This document shows, piece by piece, positions 44,801 to 57,309 of a stretch of DNA of 64,000 nucleotides (positions are counted from its first letter, which is position 1; the number at the start of each line of letters is the position of its first letter). The translations under genes were made by a program, and so were the position numbers. Origin of the DNA: Serripes groenlandicus (taxonomy: Eukaryota > Mollusca > Bivalvia > Cardiida > Cardiidae); the NCBI GenBank assembly GCA_031761405.1, contig JASEVX010000010.1, forward strand, positions 27,208,047-27,272,046, given 5' to 3'. The notes under the pieces are model-generated. The model saw only the letters and a program-made list of their open reading frames with translations. It was not told where the DNA came from and made no database searches.

Positions 44801-46154
44801 ACAATACAATCAACATGTTGTACACATTCTACAATATGTAAGCATATAAACAGATGTACATACATTCAAGCAAGTAAAACATAATTGAAGAAAAAAAAAC
44901 GTGGGGTTGTATGAATAGGTCGGAAATGTTGAACGGGAACAAGCCAAATAATTTAATAAATACAGAAAATAATACAAAGAACCTATTTAGATTAGAAATG
45001 AACACTATTATAAAGGTAACAAACAGATGAAGCAAGATGACACAACTTTTAATTCCTTTTCTTGTCTGATTCAGAAAAGGGGTAAATTAAGCTTCGTACA
45101 GAACCTCCTCCAGTACGATTGGACCGATATCAACCAACTGCAAAGGAATGTTTCTTTAGTGGTCCTCTTTCAAATAATTAAAAGAACGAATGCCTTATTA
45201 TTACAAATGTCCTTTACTGATATGCTGTTTTATTTACTGTGTACACCCCATGAAGATTCTTTCTTACTTTTGACCAAGTTCCCTCAATATTAACATTTAC
45301 ACTTTTGCTACTATGATTTCATTCAGGTGATTCATGTAGTGCCATCTTGGCCCTCTTGTTTTTAAATTGTCTCATTTAAGAGACGAGACAATCGATATAA
45401 GTTTAGTTCGATCTCCTAGTTACCTTTATAATAGGTTTTGTTTTTTTGAGAAAATAAAACATAGGTTCATTTATAATTTCTTTTTCGGATTTCAAAAAAA
45501 CACAGAACATACTATTTTTTCTTTTTGTGTTGAACCCAACCATTATAGTTATTCTATAACGGAAGTCAGAGGTTAGTAAATGTCCAACATCACCATTACA
45601 AATTAGGGTATAGGTATGAGACGGGTTTAGAAACGGTTGGACGTTTTATTAATCGCATGTACCGTTACACAAACAGGTTGCAAACCTGTCGCCTACCTAT
45701 ACCAAGACATATATACAAACATCTCATCCCATTCGACAGTCAAGATGCTTCATCAAAACGAAACATGAAGCATTATGAGCCGAATTGGTGATGTGTAATG
45801 TTTTGGGGCGTTACGCCGCTTTCAACAGCTAAGGTCATATCGGGCAGACAGGGACAATGGTATTGGTGCCACCTCATATTTACATCGAGATAAAACTATA
45901 TAAGGTATGACAATAAATACCACCACACCTGCTGCAGCTCAAGAGATGTATTGACTCCAATCGTTCAGACCAATTCAGCCGGCTCTTACTGTTCAGGCAA
46001 GGGTCAGACTGTGGTTGCCATTCTTAGTGAGTGTCCCCCTCATAAATAGTAAATTAGTAAATTAACATTTGATTTTTATTAACTCTACAGTTGACCATTT
46101 TAATTTGATGTTTGGAATCAATTGATAAATAATGAATCTAACTAAATTCAGAGT
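44801..46154. other. No gene; SINE scrap
   Basis: Near 45803-45845 'ggggcgttacgccgctttca' and 'acagctaaggtcatatcggg' is a worn SINE core. Short ORFs are unsupported. Confidence 0.4.
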
Positions 46155-46730
46155 TTGATAGGTAAACCGGTTGGTTCACAAAAATGTTGCCTCTATATTA
46201 TTTTGGTTGCTACACCATGGTCAAGGGGCGCCAACATTAGTGGTGTATGCCTGAGTCTATACTGTAATAGTAGGGGTAGGTTACTTCCATATTATCAGGA
46301 GGTTTGGCAATACATTCCAGTAGACAATAATAAGGAGGCTTGGCAATACATTACAGCAGACAATAATCAGGAGGCTTGGCAATACATTACAGCAGACAAT
46401 AATCACGAGGCTTGGCAATACATTACAGCAGACAATAATCACGAGGCTTGGCAATACATTACAGCAGACAATAATCACGAGGCTTGGCAATACATTACAG
46501 CAGACAATAATCACGAGGCTTGGCAATACACTACACCAGACAATAATTACGAGGCTTGGCAATACATTACAGCAGACAATAATCAGGAGGCTTGGCAATA
46601 CATTACAACATACAATAATAAGGAGGCTTTGCAATACATTACAGCAGACAATTATCAGGAAGCTTGGCAATACATTACAGCAGACAATAATCAGAAGGCT
46701 TGGCAATCAATTCTAGCAGATGAAAAGTGA
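46155..46730 (+). repeat. 36 bp minisatellite with open frame (12-residue repeat)
   Basis: From about 46300 the 36 bp unit (aggcttggcaatacattac ...) repeats about 11.5 times, giving EAWQYITADNNH units with Q, K or Y at the last position. The frame continues upstream to 46155 with no recognisable domain and ends at TGA after ILADEK. The antisense strand is also open for 141 codons, as expected of an in-phase repeat. Several units keep the W-Q-Y-I core while third positions are mostly unchanged too. There is therefore no codon-level evidence of protein selection. Possible coding exon, but I treat it as a minisatellite. Confidence 0.7.
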
Positions 46731-47932
46731 AGCAAATCAACTAAGATGCGGCAGACAGAAAGTGGCCACGCCTGCCTGCACAGACTATGTATTAAACATT
46801 TCTGGGGTTTTAATAGGTAATGCCAGTTAACTTGTATTATACTACAGATTATAACAAACGTGATTTTGATCTTAATCTACACTGGACCCAAATATCCAAA
46901 AGGTTAAAGTAAAATGCTTTTGTTTCCATTAAATACCAATTTTACCGTTTTCACAATGTTTCAAAGGATGCTTTGCGACTATAGTATCAGGATAAAAATG
47001 ATGCTCATGTATTTATCACATAAATATTAATTGTTTTACAATCTGTAATCGAAAAGTGAACTTTGATCCTCTAATCCTTCTCCACAAATGAACACTCTCT
47101 GACGTCTTTGCAGAACAATACTTTTGAAAACAATGTGACAGAAGGAGAAATTGCTCAAAACGAGTCTGCTGCAGATTTGTTCTCTGCGGGGAAAATGGTT
47201 AAATTGATCTACTATGAAATATGAGTGCTGATAAAATGATCTGGTTACTTATCCCGCTAAGTATGGCTATAAATAACCCATGCAATTCACTATTGAATAA
47301 AATCTGACAGGGCATTATACACAATTTGCCTACAACTGTAAATATATATGTTTTACTTAACCTAAAATTTAAATTCTTAAATAAACAGCACAGCTGAAAT
47401 AACGACTATGGCATGTAAAAGGTCAACCTTTCTCCATACGCTCAATGTAAAATTGACCTTTGACATATCAGTCATGGACTTATCTGTAAAATATCCGCGG
47501 TCTAAAAATAATTTCAGTAGAAAAGGGATACATAGATACCTGACTAATATCAACTCACCGAAGTAAGATTATCGAAACAAACATTTTTCAAAAATTATCA
47601 TATTTAGCAATTTATCCTTTTTTCCCAAAAGATGTTTTCAAAAGTGTGTCAACTATTCTAGGAAAGTTTTGTCTTTTATTAAATAGTGTTTTACCGTATC
47701 CTATTGATATGTATCTATGTATAACTCAATGAAAAAGATACAACGAACATTGACACAACAACAGTTGACCATATGCATAAACGATACTTAATTGTGCTTA
47801 CATACTATAATGGTCGAGAAGTATTGATTAACAGCAAAATCTATCAAATAGTTAGGAGATATTTACTTCTATAACAGTATTACTTACTTGACAATATTAA
47901 CCTGACCCTGACCTCTCTGATAAGATATACAT
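46731..47932. other. No gene; TTAA-MITE remnant
   Basis: At 47087-47198 'gaacactctctgacgtcttt', 'gacagaaggagaaattgctc' and 'gtctgctgcagatttgttct' end at TTAA 47199-47202. This is a shortened MITE with its central part deleted. No other feature. Confidence 0.5.
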
Positions 47933-48174
47933 TATATACGACTCGTTCCACGAGAAATACAACATTGTGGACTATGCGTAAAGTATCGACCCTGATCAGC
48001 ATAGGCATGCCGTGCGGACTAACCCGGACATACACTTTTCGCCTTATGTGGATTTTCTGTCTAAGGAATCATTAGTCTATACCTCTAACCTCTAACCACC
48101 TGAGATGGAATGTCTTGGACCAGATCTGCCTGCGCAGTCCATAATGTTGGTTTTCTCCTGGAATGGCTATATAT
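47933..48174. mobile_element. Palindromic MITE family 2, worn copy
   Basis: 'tatacgactcgttccacgag' with 'aaatacaacattgtggacta' at the left and 'cataatgttggttttctcct' plus 'ggaatggctatata' at the right. Interior 'catgccgtgcggactaaccc'. More diverged than the copy at 43545. Confidence 0.72.
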
Positions 48175-48261
48175 AATGATACACATAGTATCAATCATCA
48201 TATTTAAACTGTGTGTCATTAATTCAATTTTGTGTATTTTCATAAACCAAAGTTGATAAAA

Positions 48262-49098
48262 AACAAGAGGGCGAAGATGGCCCTAAATCGATCACCTGAA
48301 TGATAGTAAATTAGTAGCAATACTTAACTGCAAATATCTGGGAAAACTTGATCAGGAGTGCAAATGAAACTTCAAGGAGTGGACATTGTTAATGAAATAG
48401 TAAAATGGCTTATCAGTAAAGGCTGTTTGTATCTTGAATTCTAACAACATCTTTAATAAGAACCAAAGTTCTACACAGAATGTAAGTCTTCGAACAATTT
48501 TGAAAGACGACCAACAAAGGAACATTCCTGTGAAGTCAAGTTGAAATTGGTCCAATGGAATGGTAGGACTTGTCATGTGTAGCAAAAAGTTAAATATACC
48601 CCTTTTGTGGTGACACCTGGTTGCTATGATTTTTAACCAATCAATACAGCTTGAACAAATTAATTAGAAAATCACTGAAGTAAAATTCCTATTCAATTTT
48701 CTAAATATCAGACAAGGACTTTCAGAAAAATAGAATTTTCAAATGTTGTCATTTTGCCCCTTTTCTGATGCCTCCTGACTGCCATGTTTTTCAACCAATC
48801 AGTATGGCTTGAACATCTTTGTAGAGGGTCACCCATAGAAAATTTCAACCATATTACATTGGAATCAAACAAGCAGATTCAGAGGAGAAGAGTTCTCAAT
48901 GGACTTTAAATCTTTGAACAATTTTGAAAGAGGGCCACCAAAGAAAAACATTCCTGTAAAGTTTAGTTGAAATTTGTTCTGTGGAGTAGATGATGTTTAA
49001 AGCTAAAAGTTAAAAACAGACGACGGACGGACGGACGACGAACAGAGAGTGATCGGAATAAATCACCTTGAGCCTTTGGCTCAGGTGATCTAAAAAAA
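48262..49098 (+). repeat. 'gtgagct' repeat, subtype with 'aaccaatcagtatggcttga' units
   Basis: 5' end aacaagagggcgaagatggc, then cctaaatcgatcacctgaat. It contains two or three units with 'tttttaaccaatcaatacag' and 'aacattcctgtgaag'. The 3' end is a gacggacggacgacg run, 'gcctttggctcaggtgatct' (hairpin) and a poly-A stretch. Confidence 0.75.
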
Positions 49099-49205
49099 GG
49101 CCATGTATATCATAATCATTTAAATATTTGTACAAATGTCAATTTCAGGTAAATCTTGTCATGTAATATTATAATAAAAGACTGTTAAATCAGTTAATAT
49201 ACAAT

Positions 49206-52200
49206 AACAAGAGCTGTCAGTAAGACAGCGCGCTCGACCTTTTTAGTGCTTGACAATAAAACAAAACCTTTTTGCAGTAAAAGGCAAAACAAAAGTCCTT
49301 GACAGAGTTACCTTCTCTTGTCTACAGATGGGTGGTCATGGTGGTAAACAAGTATAATTCGATTTTACCAAGGTTCTATGTATTTTCGAAGTCGAAAAAG
49401 GGCCATAATTCGGACAAAAACTTTCACAGCTTCATGTTCTCTTGTATATTGATGGAGGTAATGATGGTAAATAAGTATTGTATATGTATAAGCTATATCT
49501 CTTATGGTTTTGAAACAAGAGCTGTCAGAGGACAGCATGCTCGACTCGTTCGTGCTTGCCAAAGAAACAAAACTATTTTGGATGGTACAGAAAACATAAG
49601 CAATTACTTTACCATACTATTTATAAGCAAAGTACGTTATAAGTCGTTTAAGGGTCCTAATTCTTACAAAAACCTTCACTAAATTATGCACTGTTGATGG
49701 AGGTATTGATGGTAAAAAGATTTGTAAGTGTTTAAGCTATATCTCTAATTGTTTTGAGGTGGTACGAAAAACTTAAACCAAAGGTCGAAAAAGGGCCATT
49801 ATTCTTTAAAAATCTTGACAGAATTATGTACTCTTGTCTGTGAATGGAGGTAATGATAGTGAAAAAGTGTTGTTAGTTTCGAAGCAATATCTGTTATGGT
49901 TTTCACAAAAAGTGAATTAGTACAAAAAACTTAACCAAGATTCTAAGTCGAAAAAGGGCTATAATTCTTACAAAAACCTTCACAGAGTTATGTTCTCTTG
50001 TCTGTTGATGGATGTGATGGTGGTAAATAAGTATGGTAAGTGTATAAGCTATATCTCTAATGGTTTTGCAAAAAGAAAGTGGGGTGGTACGAAAAACTTA
50101 CCCAAAATACTAAGTGGAAAAAGGGCCATAATTCTTACAAAAACATGGACAGAGTTATGTACTTTTTTCTGTTGATGGATGTCATGATGGTGAATAAGTG
50201 TTGTAAGTTTTAAAACAATATCTGTAATGGTTTTGAAAAAAAAGTGAATTGGTACAAAAAACTTAACTTAAAGTCTTTGTCAAAAAGGGCCATAATTCTT
50301 ACAAAAACCTTGACAGAGTTATGTACTCTTGTATGTTGATGGAAGTAATGATGGTGAATAAGTGTTGTAAGTTCCAAAGCAATATCTGTAATGGTTTTGA
50401 CAAAAAATGGAATTGGTACAAAAAACCTTAACCAAAATTCTAAGACGAAAAAGGGCAATAATTCTTACAAAAACCTTGACAGAGTTATGTACTCTTGTCT
50501 GTCGATGAAGGTAATGATGGTTAATAAGTATTGTAAGTGTATAAGCTATATCTCTAATGGTTTTGCAAAACAAGAGGGCCATGATGGCCCTGGATCGCTC
50601 ACCTTAATTATACAATGTACTGCAATGCAAAACACATCAAGACAATTATTCTGAATGCAACCTCCACAGTGTTAACAATGTTTTCCTTCATTTGGCCTAG
50701 TGATCTGTATTTTCTTTTTACCTGATATGAGCCATATTCCAACAAGGACTAGATATCATCAAGACAACATTCTGACAAAGTTTCAACTTGCTCAAAGTAA
50801 AAATGCGGCCTCCGGAGTTTGAACAATATTTTCCTTTATTGACCTAGTTTCTAATCCAATATGACCCCTATTCGAACTTAACCTAGATATAATTCAGACA
50901 AACATTCTGACCAAATTTCAAGCTGCTGAAGCAAAAAATGTGGCATCCAAAGTATTTCCATCAATTTGGCCTAGTGACCTAGTTTTTGACCCGGCATGAC
51001 CCATATTCGACCTTGGCCTAGATATCATTCAGTTCAACATTCTGAACAAATTTCAAGCCACTGAAGCAAAACATGCGGCCTCTGGAGTGTTAACAAGATT
51101 TTCCTTCAATTTAACCTAGTGACCTAGTTTTTAACCTGGCATGACCCATATCCGAACTTGGCCTAGATATAATTCAGACAAACATTCTGACCAAATTTCA
51201 AGCTGCTGAAGCAAAAAATGTGGCATCCCAAGTATTAACAATATTTTTCTTCAATTTGATCTAGTGACCAATTTTTTGACCCAGCATGACCCATATTCTA
51301 ACTTGGCCTACATATCATCAAGAAAAACATTCTGATAAAGTTGCATCATGCTGAAATTAAAAATGCAGTATCCAGAGTGTTAACAAGATTATCCTTCAAT
51401 TTGGCCTAGTGACCTAGTTTTTAACGTGGCATGACCCATATCCGAACTTGGCCTAGATATCATTCAGACAAACATTCTGACTAAATTTCAAGCTGCTGAA
51501 GCAAAACATAACGCATCCAAAGTGTTAACAAGATTTTTTTCTTCAATTTGACCCGGCATGACCCATATTCTAACTTGGCCTACATATCATGCAGCTCAAC
51601 ATTCTGACCAAATTTCATGCCGCTGAAGCAAAACTTGCGGCTCCTACAGAGTTAACAAGATTTTCCCTCAATTTGGCTTAGTGACCTAGTTTCTGATCCA
51701 ATATGACCCTTATTTCAACTTGACCTAGATATCTTTAAGACAAACATTCTGACAAAATTTCAAGCTGCTGAAGCATAACATGTGGCATCCAAAGTGTTAA
51801 CAAGATTTTCCATCAATTTGGCCTAGTGACCTAGTTTTTGACCCGGCATGACCCATATTCGACCTTGGCCTATATATCATTCAGTTCAACATTCTGAACA
51901 AATTTCAAGCCACTGAAGCAAAACATGCGGCCTCTGGAGTGTTAACAAGATTTTCCTTCAATTTGACCTAGTGACCTACTTTTTGACCCGAGGTGACCCA
52001 TGTTCGAACTTGACCTACATATCATCAAGACAAACATTCTGTTGAAAATGTGGCCTCCGGAGTGTTAACAAGATTTCCCTTCAATTCGACCTAGTGACCT
52101 AGTTTTTGACCTCATATGGCCCAGTTTCGAACTTGTCCAAGATTTTATGGAGATGAACGTTCTGATAAACTTTCATGAAGATTGGATGCAAAATGTAGCC

Positions 52201-53290
52201 CGTAGAGTGTTAACAAGCTCAAATGTTGACGACGCACGACGCACGACGCACGGACGCCGGACAAAATGTGATCCCAATAGCTCACCTTGCACTTCGTGCA
52301 TAGGTGAGCTAAAAAAGTGGGGTGGTACGAACAACTTAACCAAAATTCTAAGTGGAAAAAGGGCCATAATTCTTACAAAAACATGGACAGAGTTATGTAC
52401 TCTTGTCTGCTGATGGATGTTATGATGGTAAATAGGTGTTGTCAGTTTCAAAGCAATATGTGTAATAGTTTTGAAAACTGGAATGGAGTGCTCCGCGGAG
52501 CAAGTGTGTCACCTGCACCTGCTCATTAAAAGTGTGACGAAAAAGTATGACGGCCAGACAGACAGACGGACGGACGGACGCCGGACAAAAGTAAAGTAAT
52601 CCCTAAGTTACGCAGGGTGACACAAAAAGTGAATTGGTACAAAAAACTTAACAGAAAGTCTATGTCAAAAAGGGCCATAATTCTTACAAAAACCTTGACA
52701 GAGTTATGTACTCTTGTCTGTTGATGGAGGTTATGACGGTGAATAAGTGTTCAGTTTCAAAGCAATATCTGTAATGGTTTTGATCAAAAATGGAATTGGT
52801 ACAAAAACCTTAACCAAATTCTAAGTTGAAAATTCTTACAAAAACCTTGACAGAGTTATGTAATCTTGTCTGTTGATGAAGGTAATGATGGTGAATAAGT
52901 GTTAAGTTTCAAAGCAATATCTGTAATGGTTTTGACAAAACAGTGAAATGGTACAAAAACCGTAACCAATGTGTGACACCAACGCCGAGGCGAGTAGGAT
53001 AGCTAGCCTTTTCTTCGAAAATTTGAGCTAAAAAGGGGGGTGGTACGAAAACTTAACCAAAATTTTAAGTCGAAAAAGGGCCATTACTCATACGAAAACC
53101 TTGAGAGAGTTTTGTACTCTTGTCTGTTGATGGGGGTTATGATGGTGAAAAAGTATTGTAAGTTTCAAAGCAATATTTGTAATGGATTTTAAATAAAGAG
53201 AGGCTGTACAAAAAACTTAACCAATGTGTGAAGCCGACGCCGAGGCGACTAGGATAGATTGCTTTCTCTTCGAAAAGTCAAACTAAAAAT
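49206..53290 (+). repeat. Long repeat of ~190 bp units, 'aacaagagctgtc' subtype, host of a nested repeat
   Basis: It opens with aacaagagctgtcagtaaga, where GCTGTC and GACAGC form a hairpin, and opens again at 49514. About a dozen units follow, each with 'cgaaaaagggccataattct', 'tacaaaaaccttgacagagt' and 'tatctctaatggttttg'. 3' ends of the type 'gccgaggcgagtaggatagc' lie at 52988-53036 and again at 53230-53288. The unit array is interrupted at 50579-52316 by a different repeat, and a separate gacagacagacggacggacg run sits at 52556. All ORFs here are phase artefacts of the units. Confidence 0.8.
50579..52316 (+). repeat. 'gtgagct' repeat nested inside 49206-53290
   Basis: 5' end aacaagagggccatgatggc, then cctggatcgctcacctt. 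About ten units of about 140-150 bp ('gtgacctagtttttgacccg', 'gcatgacccatattcgaact', 'aaatttcaagctgctgaagc'). The 3' end has acgacgcacgacgcacggac and the hairpin 'ccttgcacttcgtgcatagg' with 'gtgagctaaaaaa'. The host unit resumes at 'agtggggtggtacgaa', matching the uninterrupted unit at 50078. Confidence 0.85.
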
Positions 53291-53381
53291 GCAAAAATTT
53301 CACATGAAGATGATGTATAGTAAATCTAAAAGTGCACTAAATAAATTGATATCTTACCCTACAGTGAGTTTAATATAGAGT

Positions 53382-53610
53382 AACCCTTTACCTCATGTAA
53401 CCGCATCTGCAGCAGAAAACTTTTGAAAACATCATGACAAAAGGAAGTATTAATAGAAGCAAGTTCCCTTTTGCCATGACATTTTTAATTCTATTCAATA
53501 ATCAAACTTTTATTTATAGATATTTTTCATAATTTTCTAAGTCGTCTGCTGCAATTTCTACTTTTTCCACAATATTTTTAAAAAGTTTTCCGTTGAGAGG
53601 CGTTAGCTAA
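53382..53610. mobile_element. TTAA-MITE, worn copy
   Basis: 'acccttta' plus 'cctcatgtaaccgcatctgc' at the left, 'tgacaaaaggaagtattaat' and 'gttcccttttgccatgacat' in the arms, 'agtcgtctgctgcaatttct' to the right. Ends blurred. Confidence 0.55.
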
Positions 53611-53897
53611 TGTAGGTCTTGAATATTCACGTCTCATTAAAAAGAAGGCTAATGTAATTCATGAATATACATGTATCATCAAAAATACTTACGTAACTAA
53701 ACATTTTCTCGAGTTGTATGTGCATCTCTTTTATTAACTAGTACGAAAAAAGAAACACAACTTGGTTCATTCACTGGATGCTGATTTACTAATTTCCAAG
53801 TTAAGAATTCTCTAGATCTTTAAGGAGTAATTAGTTCGAAGTAAAGCACTATTCATTGATGGATGATTTTCATGTAACTATAGTATGGTTTATCTTT

Positions 53898-54122
53898 CCC
53901 TTTCCCACATACAACACATCTGCAGTAGACTACTTTGAAATCATCTGGACAACAAACAGGGAATATTTCTATAACTGATAGTTTAATTATTGAATAGAGT
54001 TGAAAACATTGTGGTAATAAGGAGACATTGCTTGTTTTGAGCAATTTCTTCTTTTGCCACAATGTTCTAACAATTGTCTGCTGCATGGGCGTCGAAAAGC
54101 GTCTCGTATATGTGGACAAATG
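53898..54122. mobile_element. TTAA-MITE, well-kept copy
   Basis: Left CCCTTTCCCACATACAACAC and arm 'tgtggtaataaggagacatt'; tip 'gcttgttttgagcaatttct'. The right end is 'aaaagcgtctcgtatatgtg' before TTAA at 54123-54126. The left border is not TTAA. Confidence 0.75.
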
Positions 54123-54427
54123 TTAAAAACCACGTATAAACATTATGTTCCTAATGTGACAATCTTTTTTAGAAGTTGCATATATTATGTACTCAGGAAA
54201 TTAAATCAGTTAGGTCTTGAAATATAGAAAGATGGGTAAAGGTTAAAATATAAAAAAAAAAACATTCTATTTGGAAGTCTAAGTGATTATATTCAGAACT
54301 AAAATAGCTCACCATAATTATTCATAAACAGTTCCCTTACAGCTTGGAAATCAAATATGCCAAAATATTGAAATCAGTGAGCAGGTGTTCAACAGTATAG
54401 CATGATGAGGCTAAACTTGGGACTTAA

Positions 54428-54570
54428 CTCTTTCCTACAAACAACAAATCTGCAGCAAAGGACTGCGTAAACATCTGAGCAGAAATATGGCAATTATTGA
54501 ATTTTGTCACAGTGTTTTCAAAAGAAGTATGCAACAGAGGCGTCAAAACACGTCTATATTTGGGTCTGAC
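54428..54570. mobile_element. TTAA-MITE with internal deletion
   Basis: TTAA at 54424-54427, then ctctttcctacaaacaacaa and atctgcagcaaaggactgcg. The right arm is 'tgtcacagtgttttcaaaag' and 'gaggcgtcaaaacacgtcta'. The tip region is missing. Confidence 0.65.
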
Positions 54571-54932
54571 TGAAGAAGCCTCAATTTCTTAGATTTAAGT
54601 TACTTGAGGTGAAGGTGGATGCTTGCCACCTCGGATGCAAAACATCTTATAGAAATGGTAGTAATAAATTTAGCTCCTTTTTACTCAGGATTGTTGGGTT
54701 AGCATTGCGACTGACTAGCTGGTTTCAGAATAAATAGACTAGTAAACTATTACGGGTAACTTACCCAGAACACGCAATGATATCAAACAAATTTTAAATT
54801 TCAAAAAGAACGACTGATTGTCTTATAAATTTGAGTGTGGATGTCGATGAAATTTCTGTTATCTTTCACTGAGCCAATTTATCTATGCTGTTACTATTAA
54901 AAGTCATGTTTATACCCTAATAACTGGAGTAG

Positions 54933-55066
54933 AAGCATTTTCATTGGCATCTGCTTTTACAAATGCCAATGAAAATGCTTCCATGTCATCGGATTGCGTA
55001 TGCACATGTACATTTCGAGGGCTTCATGCAAAATGAGTGTAACTACATCTTTTTCAAGATGTAGTT
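54933..55066. repeat. Two adjacent perfect hairpins
   Basis: Hairpin 1: AGAAGCATTTTCATTGGCA pairs with TGCCAATGAAAATGCTTC across a short loop (about 54933-54985). Hairpin 2: TGTAACTACATCTT pairs with AAGATGTAGTTACA across a 4-nt loop (about 55036-55067). They share no sequence with each other or with the MITE families. Confidence 0.8.
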
Positions 55067-55457
55067 ACAACAGTTTTGCATAAAACAATTGATTTGTGTG
55101 TTCGAATGGTATTTCAGTTATATCAATGCTTTTCCTGGGTAAATCAATAGCATTTTATAACTTCAAGATACTAACCTTTCAATAAGTAATAGGAACTTTA
55201 AATGTATATAAATAAATCCATGAATTTCAGTTCTTGCTTAAATAAGGGACAGAGATAGAGAGCTACTACCATTACGATCTAAGTCAGTGTTAGCAAACTG
55301 GTTCTGATATCAAGGGTCATATTGAGTATCCCTATTCTGTACATAAGGGAGACAATAATGTTATTCATATAAAAAAACATGTGAGATACAGAAATATATC
55401 AACGCATTATTTCAAGTACAAAATATATCAAGAAGTCACATCAGTCCATAATATTTG

Positions 55458-55658
55458 TCTAAATTTCTATAATATTTGCTCATTATTGATTGAGGTATAG
55501 TGCTTTACTTAGTAACAGTCTAAATCTCTATAAGATTTGCTCATTATTGATTGCGGTATAGTGATTTACTTAGTGACAGTCTAAATTGTTATAAGGTTTG
55601 CTCATTATTGATTGAGGTATAGTGCTTTACTTAGTGACAGTCTAAATTTCTATAAGAT
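55458..55658 (+). repeat. 61 bp tandem repeat, ~3.3 copies
   Basis: 'gtctaaatttctataatatt' type starts near 55458, 55518, 55579 and 55640, each followed by 'gctcattattgattgaggta' and 'tagtgctttacttagtgaca' variants. Confidence 0.88.
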
Positions 55659-55662
55659 TTAA

Positions 55663-55834
55663 CTCTTCCATGTTGAAAATTGGACCACACCATTTTTCGT
55701 CCAACAGGAAATTTGGTAAAATGTAACGTCTAAGTGATAAACAATGCAGATTTCACGATTGACAGTTACGGGCTATCTCTCCTTAAATCTGCATTGTTTA
55801 CGAAAGCCTTTAATTGCCTTTAGCAGCGAAAGGG
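55663..55834. mobile_element. Second TTAA-flanked hairpin element
   Basis: TTAA lies at 55659-55662 and 55835-55838. An internal stem AAACAATGCAGATTT / AAATCTGCATTGTTT lies at about 55739-55801. The right end GCGAAAGGG resembles the common MITE terminus, but the interior is different, so it is a distinct subfamily (172 bp). Confidence 0.65.
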
Positions 55835-55953
55835 TTAACTGATTTGAGAGAAAGAGAGTGTGTGAGTATGGGTGTCTAGTTATTTAACATTTTGCTGTTG
55901 ATTAAACCCTTAAAGTGTTAGCATTAGAGTAAATATATATATATATACAAAAA

Positions 55954-56395
55954 AACAGAGGACCATGATGGTCCTATATCGCCCACCTGATTTAATAGAT
56001 TTTTAAAAGTCAATATTGGTATTCCATACATATAAGGAAAACAAGCAACACCCCTTGGTTGCCATGTTTATCAAAGGACAATCTTGGTAGAAGGTCAACA
56101 AAGCAACCGTTTGTATCATGTGGCGGCCATGTTTTTCAACAGATCAGAATAATTTCAACAATCATCGTAGAAGGTCATTTATGCCAAATTATGTTCAAAC
56201 CTTGGCAGTACTTTTGGACAAGAAGATTGAAAGGTATATTTTAACAGTGTTTGAAAAAGGGCTACATAAGGATTGGTAGATTGGTTTTAGAGAAGAAGTT
56301 CTTTGTAGGAAAATGGTGGCGGACGGACTAACAGACGACGATGACTGACCACAAAATTTCAACCTACAATTCGAATTCAGGTGAGCTAAAGAGTA
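55954..56395 (+). repeat. 'gtgagct' repeat, short copy
   Basis: 5' aacagaggaccatgatggtc, then ctatatcgcccacctgattt. Body 'ggttgccatgtttatcaaag'. 3' ggacggactaacagacgacg and 'ttcaggtgagctaaag'. A (TA)n run precedes it at 55932-55946. Confidence 0.75.
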
Positions 56396-57305
56396 TGTAT
56401 ATGTTAAACACATTACATTAAGTTGACCAAATAAAGTAACAACATAAGGACCAAGATGGATAGTTTTGCTCCAGGGCCAAAAGGAGAAACAAACCTTTAA
56501 ATTCTAGATATTAAGGGCAAAAGAACCTGAACCCTGGTGGCCACGGGTACTTTTACCATTCAATATCATTTGAAGGAATCTAGTAGAGGTTCAAAATTTA
56601 TGCTTCAGACATAAAGGTTAAAAGAGTTCCTCCAACCCTTACTGCCATACTTTTTGACCAACACTCAACATGGCTCCATGTAACAACATTTAGTTATACG
56701 AAGCAAAATACTATTAATGTTTCATTACAAAAGTGTAACCTTTGTCACTGTCTTAACAATGTGCAATACAACAGTCAAAAACAACATGGTTAAATAACTG
56801 CCATAAAATAACAACAACTAAGAATTGCCCCGATCTGTACATTACAGATACCTGTACTTCTTTGGTTTCTCTCCGAAAGATTCGCCAATTATTCAATTAA
56901 ACAAAAGAATTCTCTTGAAAAAACTTCCCTCTGAAAAAGAAAACAGAAATAATAATAATGATGCTAATGATAATATAATAAAATACATAGTAGCAAGACA
57001 ACATAGTTTAAAAGGTTGGGACAGAGGCATATCAATACTTATTTTTGTTTATGTCTCTGGCTGGGATTTGTTGCAAAGTGAATACAAAGACTATTGTTAA
57101 TTAATGAAGCCCTAGATTAGTGCAACGGGTCAAATTTACAAAATTTATTTTATGCAAAAAATACTTAATTAACAATTTACATCTAGTGGTTGATGTTCTG
57201 CTTTTCTAATGTCAACTTTAATTTTAGCTAAAAGACAGAGATAATCTTAAAAGGTTAGAAACACATAAGCAAAAATAAAAGTAAAGTAAAAGGTAAAAGT
57301 GTTTG
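56396..57305. other. Repeat scraps; unsupported 91-codon ORF
   Basis: 56440-56690 has worn 'gccaagatgg' and 'ggtggccacgggt' pieces of the same repeat class. The ORF at 56825-57100 has Asn-rich and charged stretches and an AG before 'atacctgtacttcttt', but no recognisable domain or donor site, so it is only noted. Confidence 0.35.
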
Positions 57306-57309
57306 GTTC

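Noticed and set aside
46155..46730. Calling the 191-codon ORF a definite protein
   Set aside because: The opposite strand is open over the same array, so openness reflects the 36 bp period and not selection. No domain or splice context supports a gene.
49299..52529. Numerous 60-130 codon ORFs in the 49-53 kb region
   Set aside because: The same peptide phrases recur because they are read from repeat units; they shift frame between units and lack gene structure.
56825..57100. 91-codon ORF as an exon
   Set aside because: An AG precedes part of it, but there is no donor, no domain and an Asn-rich low-complexity stretch.
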